DNA from: Rhodobacter huangdaonensis
GTDB taxonomy: Bacteria; Pseudomonadota; Alphaproteobacteria; Rhodobacterales; Rhodobacteraceae
Direction of reading: 5' to 3'
DNA length: 64,000 bases
Assembly (NCBI RefSeq): GCF_004022465.1
Contig: NZ_SAVA01000004.1
Coordinates: 186,001 to 250,000 of the forward strand
Positions 8,005 through 16,737 of this stretch are shown here, one piece after another. Numbering within the stretch: the first letter of the stretch is position 1; the number at the start of each line of letters is the position of its first letter. The notes under the pieces were generated by a model. That model had not been told where the DNA came from. It made no database searches and saw only the letters and a list, made by a program, of their open reading frames with translations. A program made the position numbers and the translations under genes.

Positions 8005-9473
8005 CGCGCGAGCCAGATCATCAGCATGTAGAGCAGTGCCGAAAGCCCGGCCGAGGCCGGCACCGTGACGATCCAGGCCGCGGCGACGGTGAGCATGTGC
8101 GAGCGCCGCACCAGCCGGCGGCGCGAGCGTTCCTCGGGCGGCACCGGCTTGCCCTTTTGCAGGCCGAGCATCCGCGCCCGCCGCTCGGCGTGCCATTCGC
8201 GGTAGAAGCCGACGCCGAAGATTGCGCCCACGGCGATATGGGTCGAGCTGACCGGCAGGCCGAGCCAGCTTGCCACGATCACCGTCACCGCCGCCGAGAG
8301 CGCCACGCAATAGGCGCGCATCGGGTTCAGCTTGGTGATTTCCGAGCCGACAAGGCGGATCAGCTTCGGCCCGAACAGCATCAGCCCGACCGAGATGCCA
8401 AGCGCGCCGACGACCATCACCCAGACCGGGATGCCGACGCTCGAGGCGATGTCGCCGACCTCGACCGAATGCACGATGGCGGCAAGCGGGCCGACCGCAT
8501 TGGCCACGTCATTCGCGCCATGCGCAAAGGAGAGCAGCGCCGCCGAGGCCACAAGCGGCAGCGAGAACAGCTTGCGCAGCGAGCGCTTGCGGTTCTCGAG
8601 CCCCTCCGACTGGTGCCGGATCAGCGGCACCGCGGCGGCCCAGCACAGGACCCCGGTCGCCAGCCCGATCAGCGTCGCGAGGCCGAGCGAGACGTGAAAC
8701 AGCTTGTTCAGCCCCTTGATCGCAAGATAGGCGGCAAAGGCGCCGGCCATGATCCCGATCAGCACCGGCACCCACAGCCGTGCCGCCGCGATCTTGTCCT
8801 CGACATACATGATCCGCGCTTTGATGAAGGCGAGGAAGGCCGCCGCGACCACCCCGCCCAGCACCGGCGAAATCACCCAGCTCAGCGCGATCGAGCCGAG
8901 CGCGCCCCAGTTCACCGCGCCGAACCCCGCCGCCACGATCCCCGCCCCGACCACGCCGCCGACGATCGAATGGGTGGTCGAGACCGGCGCGCCCAGCCAG
9001 GTGGCAAGATGCAGCCACAGCGCCGCGGCCAGCAGCGCCGCCATCATCGCCCAGATGAAATGGGCGGAATCGCTGACTGCGCCCGGGGCAAGGATGCCGG
9101 TCGAGACGGTCTTGACCACATCGCCGCCCGCGATCAGCGCCCCCGCGGTCTCGAACACCGCGGCGATGATCAGCGCGCCGCCCAGCGTCAGCGCATTCGC
9201 ACCGACCGCCGGGCCCATGTTGTTGGCGACGTCGTTCGCGCCGATGTTCAGCGCCATGTAGGCCCCGATCACCGCCGCCGCGACCACGATCAGATGCCCG
9301 GGCTGCGCGCCGATGACGAGGCCGGCAGCGACCCCCGCCAGCACGATGAAGGCAAGGGCGATGCCCGGCGCCACCAGCGGCCTGGCGACGAATTGCGTTG
9401 CTTCCTCCAGCCGGCCGATCCGCTTCAGGTCCTTGTCGAGCGTCTTCCACTGGTTCACCGGCGGCGTGGCCAC
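8001..9473 (-). CDS. PiT family inorganic phosphate transporter
   Basis: Low-affinity, ion-coupled phosphate permease of the inner membrane. Two homologous halves each carry the signature GANDVAN (GANDVANNMGPAVGA and AHGANDVANAVGP), with about ten to twelve membrane segments. A GTG at 9473 preceded by AGGGGGA at good distance gives 490 residues; a TTG at 9512 would add 13. No PhoU-like gene is adjacent. It is convergent with pncB, and their stop codons overlap within CTAG, so neither gene has a private terminator there. Confidence 0.92.
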   Translation of the reverse strand: MATPPVNQWKTLDKDLKRIGRLEEATQFVARPLVAPGIALAFIVLAGVAAGLVIGAQPGHLIVVAAAVIGAYMALNIGANDVANNMGPAVGANALTLGGALIIAAVFETAGALIAGGDVVKTVSTGILAPGAVSDSAHFIWAMMAALLAAALWLHLATWLGAPVSTTHSIVGGVVGAGIVAAGFGAVNWGALGSIALSWVISPVLGGVVAAAFLAFIKARIMYVEDKIAAARLWVPVLIGIMAGAFAAYLAIKGLNKLFHVSLGLATLIGLATGVLCWAAAVPLIRHQSEGLENRKRSLRKLFSLPLVASAALLSFAHGANDVANAVGPLAAIVHSVEVGDIASSVGIPVWVMVVGALGISVGLMLFGPKLIRLVGSEITKLNPMRAYCVALSAAVTVIVASWLGLPVSSTHIAVGAIFGVGFYREWHAERRARMLGLQKGKPVPPEERSRRRLVRRSHMLTVAAAWIVTVPASAGLSALLYMLMIWLAR

Positions 9474-9574
9474 GTCTTCCCCCTGCCTCTGCGCATCGTC
9501 ACGAAACGGCAATCAAACCGTCACAGTCGAGGCGCGAGTAGCCGGTTTGGCCGTGTAAGACAACGCTCGAATGG

Positions 9575-10018
9575 TCACAGGGCGCGCAGAATCGCCTGCA
9601 GTTCCGGCTCGGACACGCGCGCGGCGGCCTCGGCCGGGGCCAGCCATTCGCGCCGGCGCCGGCCCATCTCGGGGAAGCGTTCGGCCATCGCCTCGGTCTC
9701 GATCACGAAGACCCGCACCTCGCAGCGCTGCGCCAGCCCGCCCGAGCGGACCTTGTCATAGCTGAAGCTGCCAAGCGCCTCGTGCCGGACCCGGCCGCGG
9801 ATACCGGCCTCTTCCCAGGCTTCCTGCAGCGCCGCGCCAGCAAGGCTGCGCCCGCGCATCGGCCAGCCCTTCGGGATGATCCAGCGCCCGGTGTCGAGCG
9901 AGGAAATCAGCAGCACCTCGGGCGCGCCGTTGCGGTGGCGCAGGCACAGCGCCCCCACCTGCAGCGGGCTCGGCCGCCGCCCCATCAGCCCCGAGACAAT
10001 CTCGCGAAACCGGATCAT
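9575..10018 (-). CDS. Nudix hydrolase (DIPP-type)
   Basis: A 147-residue Nudix protein. The box is recognisable but with a non-standard first part: KGWPMRGRSLAGAALQEAWE followed by EAG. This resembles the diphosphoinositol/diadenosine polyphosphate hydrolase group (KGWP...AAxxEAWEEAG). It probably hydrolyses a nucleoside polyphosphate; the exact substrate is unknown. Single gene, 26 nt downstream of arfB on the same strand. Confidence 0.85.
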   Translation of the reverse strand: MIRFREIVSGLMGRRPSPLQVGALCLRHRNGAPEVLLISSLDTGRWIIPKGWPMRGRSLAGAALQEAWEEAGIRGRVRHEALGSFSYDKVRSGGLAQRCEVRVFVIETEAMAERFPEMGRRRREWLAPAEAAARVSEPELQAILRAL

Positions 10019-10044
10019 TGTGTCTCACTCATACTCATACAGGT

Positions 10045-10470
10045 TCACTCGTCCTCGTCTCCCACCCGGCCACGCAGCGCCTTGACCGTGCCGCGCACCG
10101 TTTTCGCCTTCAGCCGCCGGCGCTGACTGCCGAGCGTGGGTTTCGTCGCCACCCGCCGCTTCGGCGCGACAAGGGCGGTGCGGATCATCTCGGCCAGACG
10201 CTCGCGCGCGATCTCGCGGTTGCGCAGCTGGCTGCGGGTCTCCTCGGCGCGGATCACGATCGCCCCGTCGAGCGTCCATTTCCGCCCGGCGAGCCGCTTC
10301 AGCCGCGCCTTCACCGCCGCGGTCAGGTTGGGCGAACGCTCTGCCTCGAAACGCAGCTCGACCGCCGTCGACACCTTGTTGACGTTCTGCCCGCCCGGCC
10401 CCTGGGCGCGGTTGAAGCTCTCGCTCAGCTCCCAGTCGGCAATCGCCACGCTGTCATTGATCCACAACAT
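10045..10470 (-). CDS. arfB: Alternative ribosome-rescue factor B (peptidyl-tRNA hydrolase)
   Basis: Releases stalled ribosomes on non-stop mRNA. The 141-residue protein has the release-factor catalytic loop GPGGQNVNKVSTAVELRF near residue 24, containing GGQ, and the basic C-terminal tail that enters the mRNA channel (LGSQRRRLKAKTVRGTVKAL). Length is normal for ArfB/YaeJ. The start gives the usual N-terminus MLWINDSVAIADWELSESF. The downstream Nudix gene is close. Confidence 0.94.
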   Translation of the reverse strand: MLWINDSVAIADWELSESFNRAQGPGGQNVNKVSTAVELRFEAERSPNLTAAVKARLKRLAGRKWTLDGAIVIRAEETRSQLRNREIARERLAEMIRTALVAPKRRVATKPTLGSQRRRLKAKTVRGTVKALRGRVGDEDE

Positions 10471-10514
10471 GCGGGAAACCTAACCTCCTCGGGTGAAAAC
10501 GAAAGGGGCCCCGC

Positions 10515-10536
10515 TTCATCTTGCTGCAAATACCTC
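10515..10536 (-). repeat. Dispersed intergenic repeat, copy 3
   Basis: Minus-strand core GAGGTATTTGCAGCAAGATG, a variant of the other copies, next to a GGGGC-AGA-GCCCC hairpin (10546-10556) that abuts the mtaB stop codon. Located between the arfB start and the mtaB 3' end. Confidence 0.7.
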
Positions 10537-10558
10537 GGGGGGCGGGGCAGAGCCCCGC

Positions 10559-11818
10559 TCAGGCGCGCAATTTTTCGCCGTCATGTCCGGCGATGCGCAG
10601 CCGCACGATCGTGCCCTCGGGCATCTCGTGCCCGAACCGGACCTCGGTGAAATACTCGGTCCGCCCGGCCAGACCGCCCTCGACCAGAACCGCGCGTTCC
10701 TGCCCGACCTCGGCCTCGAGGTGACGCAAGAGCGCCTCGTGCCCCTTCGCGCGCAGCCGCGCGGCCCGCTCCTTGATCGCCGGGCCCGGCACCCGTGGCA
10801 TCCGCGCCGCGGGGGTGCCCTGGCGCGCCGAATAGGGGAAGACATGCAGGAAGGTCAGCCCGCAGTCGTCGACGAGCTTCAGCGAATTCTCGAACATCGC
10901 CTCGGTCTCGGTCGGGAAGCCCGCGATGATGTCGGCGCCGAAGACGATGCCGGGGCGCAGCTTGCGCGCCTCTTCGCAAAACCGGATCGCGTCGTCGCGC
11001 AGGTGGCGCCGCTTCATCCGCTTCAGGATCATGTCGTCGCCGGCCTGCAGGCTGAGATGCAGATGCGGCATCAGCCGCGGCTCGGTGGCGATCGCCTGCA
11101 TCAGCATCTCGTCCGCCTCGATGCTGTCGATCGAGGAGATCCGCAGCCGTGGCAGGTCGGGCACCAGCTTCAGGATCCGCATCACCAGATCGCCAAGCCG
11201 CGGCGTGCCGGGCAGGTCGGCGCCCCAGGAGGTCAGATCGACCCCGGTCAGCACCACCTCGTTGAAGCCGCGGTCGACGAGGCGGCGGATCTGTTCGACC
11301 ACCACACCCGCCGGCACCGAGCGGGAATTGCCGCGGCCGAAGGGGATGATGCAGAAGGTGCAGCGGTGGTCGCAGCCGTTTTGCACCTGCACATAGGCAC
11401 GGTGCCGGCCGAAACCGTCGATCAGATGGCCCGCGGTCTCCTTCACCGACATGATGTCGTCGACGCTGACCTTCTCGGTCTTGCCGATGAAATCGGGGCC
11501 CTGCGGGACCAGCCCGGCCCAGGTGTCGGGCTGCATCTTCTCGTGATTGCCGATCACCTTCGTCACCTCGGCCATCGCCGCGAAGGTCTCGGGCTCGGTC
11601 TGCGCCGCACAGCCGGTGACGATCACCGGCGCGCCGGGATTCTCGCGGGCCAGACGGCGGATTTCCTGCTTCGCCTTGCGCACTGCCTCGGCGGTGACGG
11701 CGCAGGTGTTCACGACCACCGCGCCCTCGACGCCCGCCGCCGCGGCAAGCTCCTTCATCGCCTCGGTCTCGTAGGCGTTCAGCCGGCAGCCGAGCGTGGC
11801 GAAGACCGGCGGTTTCAT
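10559..11818 (-). CDS. mtaB: tRNA (t6A37) C2-methylthiotransferase MtaB
   Basis: Radical-SAM enzyme that converts t6A37 to ms2t6A37 in tRNAs. The 419-residue protein has the N-terminal UPF0004 domain with cluster cysteines (LGCRLNAYE, VNTCAVT, TGCAAQ), the radical-SAM motif CDHRCTFC (C-x3-C-x2-C) and a C-terminal TRAM domain (TEVRFGHEMPEGTIVRLRI). The start ATG at 11818 is part of an ATGA overlap with the dapF stop, indicating translational coupling. Confidence 0.94.
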   Translation of the reverse strand: MKPPVFATLGCRLNAYETEAMKELAAAAGVEGAVVVNTCAVTAEAVRKAKQEIRRLARENPGAPVIVTGCAAQTEPETFAAMAEVTKVIGNHEKMQPDTWAGLVPQGPDFIGKTEKVSVDDIMSVKETAGHLIDGFGRHRAYVQVQNGCDHRCTFCIIPFGRGNSRSVPAGVVVEQIRRLVDRGFNEVVLTGVDLTSWGADLPGTPRLGDLVMRILKLVPDLPRLRISSIDSIEADEMLMQAIATEPRLMPHLHLSLQAGDDMILKRMKRRHLRDDAIRFCEEARKLRPGIVFGADIIAGFPTETEAMFENSLKLVDDCGLTFLHVFPYSARQGTPAARMPRVPGPAIKERAARLRAKGHEALLRHLEAEVGQERAVLVEGGLAGRTEYFTEVRFGHEMPEGTIVRLRIAGHDGEKLRA

Positions 11819-12654
11819 GCCCCGACCGCCGCCAGGAAAGCGGGCGTCAGCCGGCCTTCGAAGACCAGCGCCGTCGGGCCGGTCATCCACACCCCGTCCT
11901 CGCGCCAGTCGATTTCCAGCCGGCCGCCGTCGACATCGACGATCACCTGCCGCCCGGTCAGCCCCTTCAGATGCGCCGCAACCGCCGTCGCGCAGGTGCC
12001 CGAGCCGCAGGCAAGGGTGATCCCCGCGCCGCGCTCCCACACCCGCATCCGCAGATGATCGGGCCCGAGACGCGAGGCAAACTCGACATTCGTGCGCTCG
12101 GGGAACAGCGGGTCATGCTCGATCACGGGGCCCAGCCCCGCGACATCGACCGCCTCGGCGTCCTCGACGAAATAGATGCAATGCGGGTTGCCCATGCCCA
12201 CGGCGACCGGATCGCCCGCAAGCGGCAGGGCCATCGGGTCGCCCACGACCGGGATCGCGGCGGCGTCCAGAATGGGCGCGCCCATGTTCACCGAGACCAG
12301 CCCGTCGGCGCGGCGGCGGGCGAAAAGCGTGCCGCGTGCCGTGGTCAGGCTGACCGCATCGCGGCCGAGTGCGCGCATCATCCAGTCGCTGACGCAGCGC
12401 GTGGCATTGCCGCAGGCGCCGGCGATCGAGCCATCCGAGTTCCAGAACTCGAGGGTGAAGTCGGTCTCCGTCGCGGGCCGGATCACCGCAAGCTGGTCAA
12501 AGCCCACGCCGCGATGCCGGTCGCCAAGCGCACGGGCGAGCGCCGGCGTCACCGGGTCGTCGCCCGTGCGGGCGTCGATCACCACGAAATCATTGCCAAG
12601 GCCGTGCATCTTCAGGAAGGGCAGGCCGGCGGAGGGAGTGCGCATGTCGGTCAT
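11815..12654 (-). CDS. dapF: Diaminopimelate epimerase
   Basis: Interconverts LL- and meso-diaminopimelate for lysine and peptidoglycan synthesis. With ATG 12654 the protein has 279 residues, normal for the family. The two catalytic cysteines are visible: C81 in GACGNATRC and C216 in LACGSGTCAT; KMHGLGNDFVV is the N-terminal signature. A longer open frame upstream to 12756 runs through the tRNA promoter and is not used. First gene of the dapF-mtaB pair. Confidence 0.95.
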   Translation of the reverse strand: MTDMRTPSAGLPFLKMHGLGNDFVVIDARTGDDPVTPALARALGDRHRGVGFDQLAVIRPATETDFTLEFWNSDGSIAGACGNATRCVSDWMMRALGRDAVSLTTARGTLFARRRADGLVSVNMGAPILDAAAIPVVGDPMALPLAGDPVAVGMGNPHCIYFVEDAEAVDVAGLGPVIEHDPLFPERTNVEFASRLGPDHLRMRVWERGAGITLACGSGTCATAVAAHLKGLTGRQVIVDVDGGRLEIDWREDGVWMTGPTALVFEGRLTPAFLAAVGA

Positions 12655-12719
12655 GGCCGCGCATATAGACCTGCCCGGGTGAATTTTCCAGTGCCGCGAT
12701 TTTTTTCGGGGGCAGCGTC

Positions 12720-12748
12720 TTGACCCGTGGGGGGGCTGCCTGTAGAGA
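12720..12748 (+). promoter_or_regulatory. Sigma-70-type promoter of tRNA-Lys
   Basis: TTGACC (12720-12725), 17-nt spacer, TAGAGA (12743-12748), with the tRNA beginning 13 nt later. The -35 match is 5 of 6 and the spacing is optimal. A G-rich stretch fills the spacer. Confidence 0.65.
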
Positions 12749-12760
12749 CCGCCCACACGT

Positions 12761-12836
12761 GGGCCGTTAGCTCAGTTGGTAGAGCAACTGACTTTTAATC
12801 AGTGGGTCGCAGGTTCGAATCCTGCACGGCTCACCA
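12761..12836 (+). tRNA. tRNA-Lys (anticodon TTT)
   Basis: A complete 76-nt cloverleaf with encoded CCA. Acceptor arm GGGCCGT pairs with ACGGCTC (one G-U), the D arm is GCTCAGTTGGTAGAGC, the anticodon arm ACTGA-CTTTTAA-TCAGT has anticodon TTT at 12794-12796, and the T arm is GCAGGTTCGAATCCTGC. Isolated from other tRNAs; its promoter is just upstream. Confidence 0.98.
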
Positions 12837-13101
12837 CTGACAACCTGTCGGATGACACCCGAGTTTTCCATTTGTGACAGGGGTTTGTCCATGCGCGACG
12901 GATGATCCGTCGCCGCGGTGCCCAGCAGCCGAAATACCCTCACAGCGCCGCACAGCGGCCCGATCGTGCGTTGCGGTGCGCGATACGCCGCCAAGGTGGT
13001 TCGACTTCCGCACGAGACGCCGCGGCCAGACGTTCGGGCACGCCATCTGCAGCAAATTCGAGGCCGGGGGGCTGTGGCGGGGCAGGGCTGTCGCAAGGCA
13101 G
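12837..13101. other. Gap with no gene seen
   Basis: About 265 nt between tRNA-Lys and the terminator of the polyamine operon. Open frames in both strands have no recognisable protein; the minus-strand one is an antisense reading of the tRNA gene. No strong promoter or stable repeat was seen. Confidence 0.6.
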
Positions 13102-13134
13102 AAAAATCCCGGGCGAGAAGGTCTCTGCCCGGGA
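13102..13134 (-). terminator. Rho-independent terminator of the nspC-lys1 operon
   Basis: On the minus strand, TCCCGGGC-A-GAGA pairs around CCT with TCTC-GCCCGGGA (12 bp, one bulge), followed directly by TTTTTC. It begins 26 nt after the stop codon of the saccharopine dehydrogenase-like gene. Confidence 0.85.
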
Positions 13135-13159
13135 CAAGCTGCAATGTATCGCGGGCAGA

Positions 13160-14395
13160 TCAGATCGCGACGTCGGTGCCGTCGGGGCCGATCACCCGGC
13201 TCGGCAGGCCGATCCTGCCCAGCCGTTCGAGGAAGGGCCGCGCCGGCAGTTCCTCGACGTTCGCCATGCGGTGCACGTCCCAGGTGCCCTCGGCCACCAT
13301 CAGCGCCGCCGCCACCGCGGGCACGCCCGCGGTGTAGGAGATGCCCTGCGAGCCGACCTCCTCATAGGCTTCCTTGTGATCGGCGACGTTGTAGACGAAG
13401 ACCTCGGTCTCCTTGCCGTCCTTGAGCCCCTTCACATAGTCGCCGATGCAGGTCTTGCCGGTATAGTTCGGCGCAAGGCTGGCCGGATCGGGCAGCACCG
13501 CCTTCACCACCTTCAGCGGCACCACCTCGAGCCCCTCGGCGGTCTTTACCGGCTGTTCGGACAGCAGGCCGAGGTTCTTCAGCACGGTGAAGACGTTGAT
13601 GTAGTGATCGCCGAAGCCCATCCAGAACCGCACGTCGGCATCGGGGTAATTGGCCGAGAGCGAATGCACCTCGTCATGGCCCGACAGATAGGCCTTCTGC
13701 TTGCCGACGACCGGCAGATCCCATTCCTTGCCGACCTCGAACATGGCGTTTTCCTGCCACTTGCCCCCCTGCCAGGAATAGACCGTGCCGGTGAACTCGC
13801 GGAAGTTGATCTCGGGGTCGAAGTTCGTCGCGAAATAGCGGCCATGGCTGCCGGCGTTGATGTCGACGATGTCGATCGAGGTGACGGTGTCGAGATATTC
13901 GTCGGCGGCAAAGCGCGCATAGGCGTTCACCACGCCGGGGTCGAAACCCGCGCCGAGGATCACCGTGACGCCCTTTTCGGCGCAGAGCTCGCGCTTCTTC
14001 CACTCGTAGTTGCCATACCACGGCGGGGTCTCGCAGATCTTCGCCGGGTCCTCGTGGATCGCGGTGTCGATATAGGCGGCGCCGGTTTCGATGCAGGCGT
14101 CCATCACCGTCATGTTGACGAAGGACGAGCCGACATTGATGACAATCTCCGCGCCGGTCTTGCGGATCAGCGCGGCGACCGCGGCGCTGTCCATCGCGTC
14201 GACGGCGTGTCCCTCGAACGTGCCCGGCACTTTCATCGCCTTCTTCTCGCGGACCGAGGCAATGATCGCGTCGCATTTCGCCTTGGTACGCGAGGCGATG
14301 TGCAGGTCACCCAGGATGTCGTTCGACTGCGCGCATTTGTGGGCGACCACTTGCGCCACGCCGCCGGCACCGATGATGAGCACGTTCTTTTTCAC
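13160..14395 (-). CDS. Carboxynorspermidine/carboxyspermidine synthase (saccharopine dehydrogenase family)
   Basis: NADPH-dependent enzyme that joins aspartate semialdehyde to diaminopropane or putrescine, giving carboxynorspermidine or carboxyspermidine. The 411-residue protein starts with a Rossmann motif (VLIIGAGGVAQ) and has the family pattern of LYS1-like CANSDH/CASDH proteins (IDTAIHEDP, GAGFDPGVVNAYA). It lies 48 nt after nspC, which catalyses the next step, and ends at a strong terminator. This is the aspartate-semialdehyde route to spermidine, independent of decarboxylated SAM. Which diamine is used cannot be read from sequence. Confidence 0.9.
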   Translation of the reverse strand: MKKNVLIIGAGGVAQVVAHKCAQSNDILGDLHIASRTKAKCDAIIASVREKKAMKVPGTFEGHAVDAMDSAAVAALIRKTGAEIVINVGSSFVNMTVMDACIETGAAYIDTAIHEDPAKICETPPWYGNYEWKKRELCAEKGVTVILGAGFDPGVVNAYARFAADEYLDTVTSIDIVDINAGSHGRYFATNFDPEINFREFTGTVYSWQGGKWQENAMFEVGKEWDLPVVGKQKAYLSGHDEVHSLSANYPDADVRFWMGFGDHYINVFTVLKNLGLLSEQPVKTAEGLEVVPLKVVKAVLPDPASLAPNYTGKTCIGDYVKGLKDGKETEVFVYNVADHKEAYEEVGSQGISYTAGVPAVAAALMVAEGTWDVHRMANVEELPARPFLERLGRIGLPSRVIGPDGTDVAI

Positions 14396-14443
14396 TTCAG
14401 CTGGCTCCTTTCACGAGCAAGGGGAAGGGGGGTGTTCAGCCCC

Positions 14444-15538
14444 TCAGGACAGGGAAGAGGTGTAATCCTCGTAGGTGAATTCGCGGATCAGCTCGACGGT
14501 GCCATCGGCGCGACGGATCGCGATCGAGGGCATGGCGACGCCGTTGAACCAGTTCTTCTTGACCATCGTGTAGCCCGCCGCGTCGCGCACCGAGATCCGG
14601 TCGCCGACCTGCAGCGGCGCGGCAAAGCGCGCCTCGCCGAAGATGTCGCCCGCAAGGCAGCTCTTGCCCGCGATCTGATAGGGGAAATCCCCCTCCTGCG
14701 GCAGCTTGGCGCTTTCGCGGTAGATCAGCAGGTCGAGCATATGCGCCTCGATCGAGCTGTCGACGATGGCGATCTGCTTGTCGTTCTCGAGCAGGTCGAG
14801 GACCGAAACCTCGAGCGTGGTCGATTGCGTGATCGAGGCCTCGCCGGGTTCGAGATAGACCTGCACGCCGAAGCGGTCGGAAAATGCCCTCAGCCGCGCG
14901 GCCAGTTCCTCGATCGGATAGTTCTCGCCGGTGAAATGGATGCCGCCGCCGAGGCTGACCCAGTCGAGCCGCTCGAGCAGCGGCGCGAAGTCGCGCTCGA
15001 TCCGGCCGAGCTGTGCGTCGAACAGCGCGAAATCGCGGTTCTCGCAATTGTAGTGGATCATCACGCCCGAGATCAGCTCGGCCACATCGAGGAGCTTCGC
15101 GATGTCCCACTCGCCAAGCCGCGAGAACGGGCGCGCCGGGTCGGCAAGGTCGAAGCCGGAGGTCGAGAACCGCGGGTTCAGCCGCACGCCGCGCCGGATG
15201 CCGGCCGATTGCGCCGCAAAGCGCCTGAGCTGGCCGGTGGTGTTGAAGATGATCTTGTCGGCGTAACCGCAGGCCTCGTCGATCTCGCGGTCGGACCAGG
15301 CCACGGAATAGGCATGGGTTTCCTTGCCGAACTTCTCGCGGCCGAGGCGCAGCTCGTAAAGCGAGGACGAGGTGGTGCCGTCCATGTAGGGCCGCATGAT
15401 GTCGAAGGCGGACCAGGTCGCGAAGCATTTCAGCGCCAGCAGCGCCTTTGCCCCCGACGCTTCGCGCAGGGCGGCGATCTTGCGCATGTTCTCGAGGAGA
15501 CGCGCTTCGTCGATCAGGTAGAAGGGTGTCGGAATCAT
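14444..15538 (-). CDS. nspC: Carboxynorspermidine decarboxylase
   Basis: PLP-dependent alanine-racemase-fold decarboxylase that turns carboxy(nor)spermidine into (nor)spermidine. The 364-residue protein has the PLP lysine in LLALKCFATWS (K37), the phosphate-binding GGGIHF loop and the C-terminal SCLAGDIFGE motif with the catalytic cysteine. ATG 15538 is preceded by a run of seven G; an upstream TTG would add MGGP. First gene of the two-gene polyamine operon. Confidence 0.93.
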   Translation of the reverse strand: MIPTPFYLIDEARLLENMRKIAALREASGAKALLALKCFATWSAFDIMRPYMDGTTSSSLYELRLGREKFGKETHAYSVAWSDREIDEACGYADKIIFNTTGQLRRFAAQSAGIRRGVRLNPRFSTSGFDLADPARPFSRLGEWDIAKLLDVAELISGVMIHYNCENRDFALFDAQLGRIERDFAPLLERLDWVSLGGGIHFTGENYPIEELAARLRAFSDRFGVQVYLEPGEASITQSTTLEVSVLDLLENDKQIAIVDSSIEAHMLDLLIYRESAKLPQEGDFPYQIAGKSCLAGDIFGEARFAAPLQVGDRISVRDAAGYTMVKKNWFNGVAMPSIAIRRADGTVELIREFTYEDYTSSLS

Positions 15539-15604
15539 GGGCCCCCCCAAGCGGCAAAGTGAAGCCGCGATATAGGCCCCCGCCCCTGCCTTCGCAAGGA
15601 AAAC

Positions 15605-16309
15605 TCAGTCGACCCGCAGCGCGTCCTTCGCTACCGCCAGAGTGTAACCCTTGCGTGAAATGTTCCGGACAAGCAGTTCGGAGACAAGGGCATTGCCGAG
15701 CCCGTCGCGCAGCCGCTTGATCCGCGTGGCGCCCGCCGCCTCGTCGCACTCCGCCTCGGGCTTGCCCGAGATCACCGCTTCGATCTGTGCGCCGGTGAGG
15801 ATGTCGTCGTCCATCCGCGCCTCGGCCAGCACCGCTAGGGTCTCGATCGCGGCGGGGGTCAGCGAGAAGGCCATGTCGTTCAGCATCACCGCGTTCTCGG
15901 TGCGGCGGATGCGCAGGCTCTGCACCTCGATCCCGGTGCGGCGGATCTCGCCCATCCGCCGGTTCAGCCCGACGATGGTCAAAAGCAGCACCAGCGCCGC
16001 CACCATCAGCGCCGTGGCGAAAACGAGCAGGATGAAGATGATGATCCGATACGAGGTCAGCATCTCGGAAAAGGCGGTGCCGGACTGGCCAAGCACCTCG
16101 AGCAGGCGCAGCTGCGTCGGGTCGGTCAGGGCGTCGTTCTGCACGAAGATCTGTTCGACGCGGGCATTGAAGGCATCGGCATCGGGCAGCGACAGGAACA
16201 GCAGCGCCGCGGCAAGGCCGAGGATCGCGGTGATGCCCGCCACCCCCCAGGTCACCGCGCGGGCGCCCGTCTTCAGCCCCTCAGTAACGGAGGAAGTATG
16301 GTCCGGCAC
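15605..16309 (-). CDS. Membrane-anchored winged-helix protein, function unknown
   Basis: A 234-residue protein with two hydrophobic segments (residues ~20-41 and ~88-115) around a ~45-residue extracytoplasmic loop, then a cytoplasmic C-terminal domain (~145-228). The end of that domain (RIKRLRDGLGNALVSELLV, then ISRKGYTL) resembles the recognition helix and hairpin of an OmpR/ToxR-type winged helix. Start GTG 16309 is supported by GAGGAAAG. Its first 29 nt overlap the 3' end of the upstream small secreted protein gene, suggesting coupled translation. It could be a membrane-bound transcription regulator; that is inference from a weak match. Confidence 0.65.
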   Translation of the reverse strand: MPDHTSSVTEGLKTGARAVTWGVAGITAILGLAAALLFLSLPDADAFNARVEQIFVQNDALTDPTQLRLLEVLGQSGTAFSEMLTSYRIIIFILLVFATALMVAALVLLLTIVGLNRRMGEIRRTGIEVQSLRIRRTENAVMLNDMAFSLTPAAIETLAVLAEARMDDDILTGAQIEAVISGKPEAECDEAAGATRIKRLRDGLGNALVSELLVRNISRKGYTLAVAKDALRVD

Positions 16310-16571
16310 TGGCTTTCCTCTGGTCGAGTCCTTCGGGCCCGAAAATGGACATGATGTTGAGCAGCGTCCAGCCGTCTCGCGCCAGCCGCGGCGCCAATGC
16401 GCGGGCGGCCGCCTGTTTCGTGCAGGCATTGTCGGGCAGCTGTGCCACGCCGTAGTGGAGGCGCAGCGGATTGTCCCGCTTGGCCTTGTAATCGGCAAAG
16501 CACTGCGCCTGCGCCGGCGCGGCGACCAGCACGGCAAGGGCAATGGCAAGGGCGGAGAGCGCATGTGTCAT
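16281..16571 (-). CDS. Small secreted protein, function unknown
   Basis: A 96-residue protein with a signal peptide (MTHALSALAIALAVLVAAPA, cleavage after AQA) and a mature part with two cysteines (QCFADYK, DNACTKQ), which may form a disulfide. It ends LDQRKASAGPYFLRY. ATG 16571 has GGCAGG at better spacing than the ATG one codon upstream. It overlaps the membrane winged-helix gene by 29 nt, so the two probably act together. I do not recognise the family. Confidence 0.7.
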   Translation of the reverse strand: MTHALSALAIALAVLVAAPAQAQCFADYKAKRDNPLRLHYGVAQLPDNACTKQAAARALAPRLARDGWTLLNIMSIFGPEGLDQRKASAGPYFLRY

Positions 16572-16632
16572 CATGCCTGCCACGCTGCGATGGGATGTGA
16601 AGTTATGCAATGACAAAAGGGGCTTGAGGCCA

Positions 16633-16661
16633 TTGTTATCGGATAACCGGGGGCTGATATT
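16633..16661 (+). promoter_or_regulatory. Likely promoter with a palindrome, upstream of the YDNR-repeat gene
   Basis: TTGTTA (16633-16638), 17 nt, GATATT (16656-16661). A perfect 13-bp inverted repeat GTTATC-G-GATAAC (16635-16647) overlaps the -35 and spacer, where a repressor or activator could bind. Confidence 0.45.
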
Positions 16662-16737
16662 GCGCGGCACGACCTCCCCGGCCAAGGGTGGTGGCATCGC
16701 AACTGCGGGCCCTCCCGCATCAGCCAGGACAGATCCC

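Noticed and set aside
9474..9574. Pho box before the PiT transporter
   Set aside because: TGTGACGG and CGTGACGA are present but do not form the 11-bp direct repeat of a Pho box.
12767..13144. Minus-strand open frame ending RIRTCDPLIKSQLLYQLS
   Set aside because: It is the antisense reading of tRNA-Lys, a well-known spurious protein annotated in many genomes.
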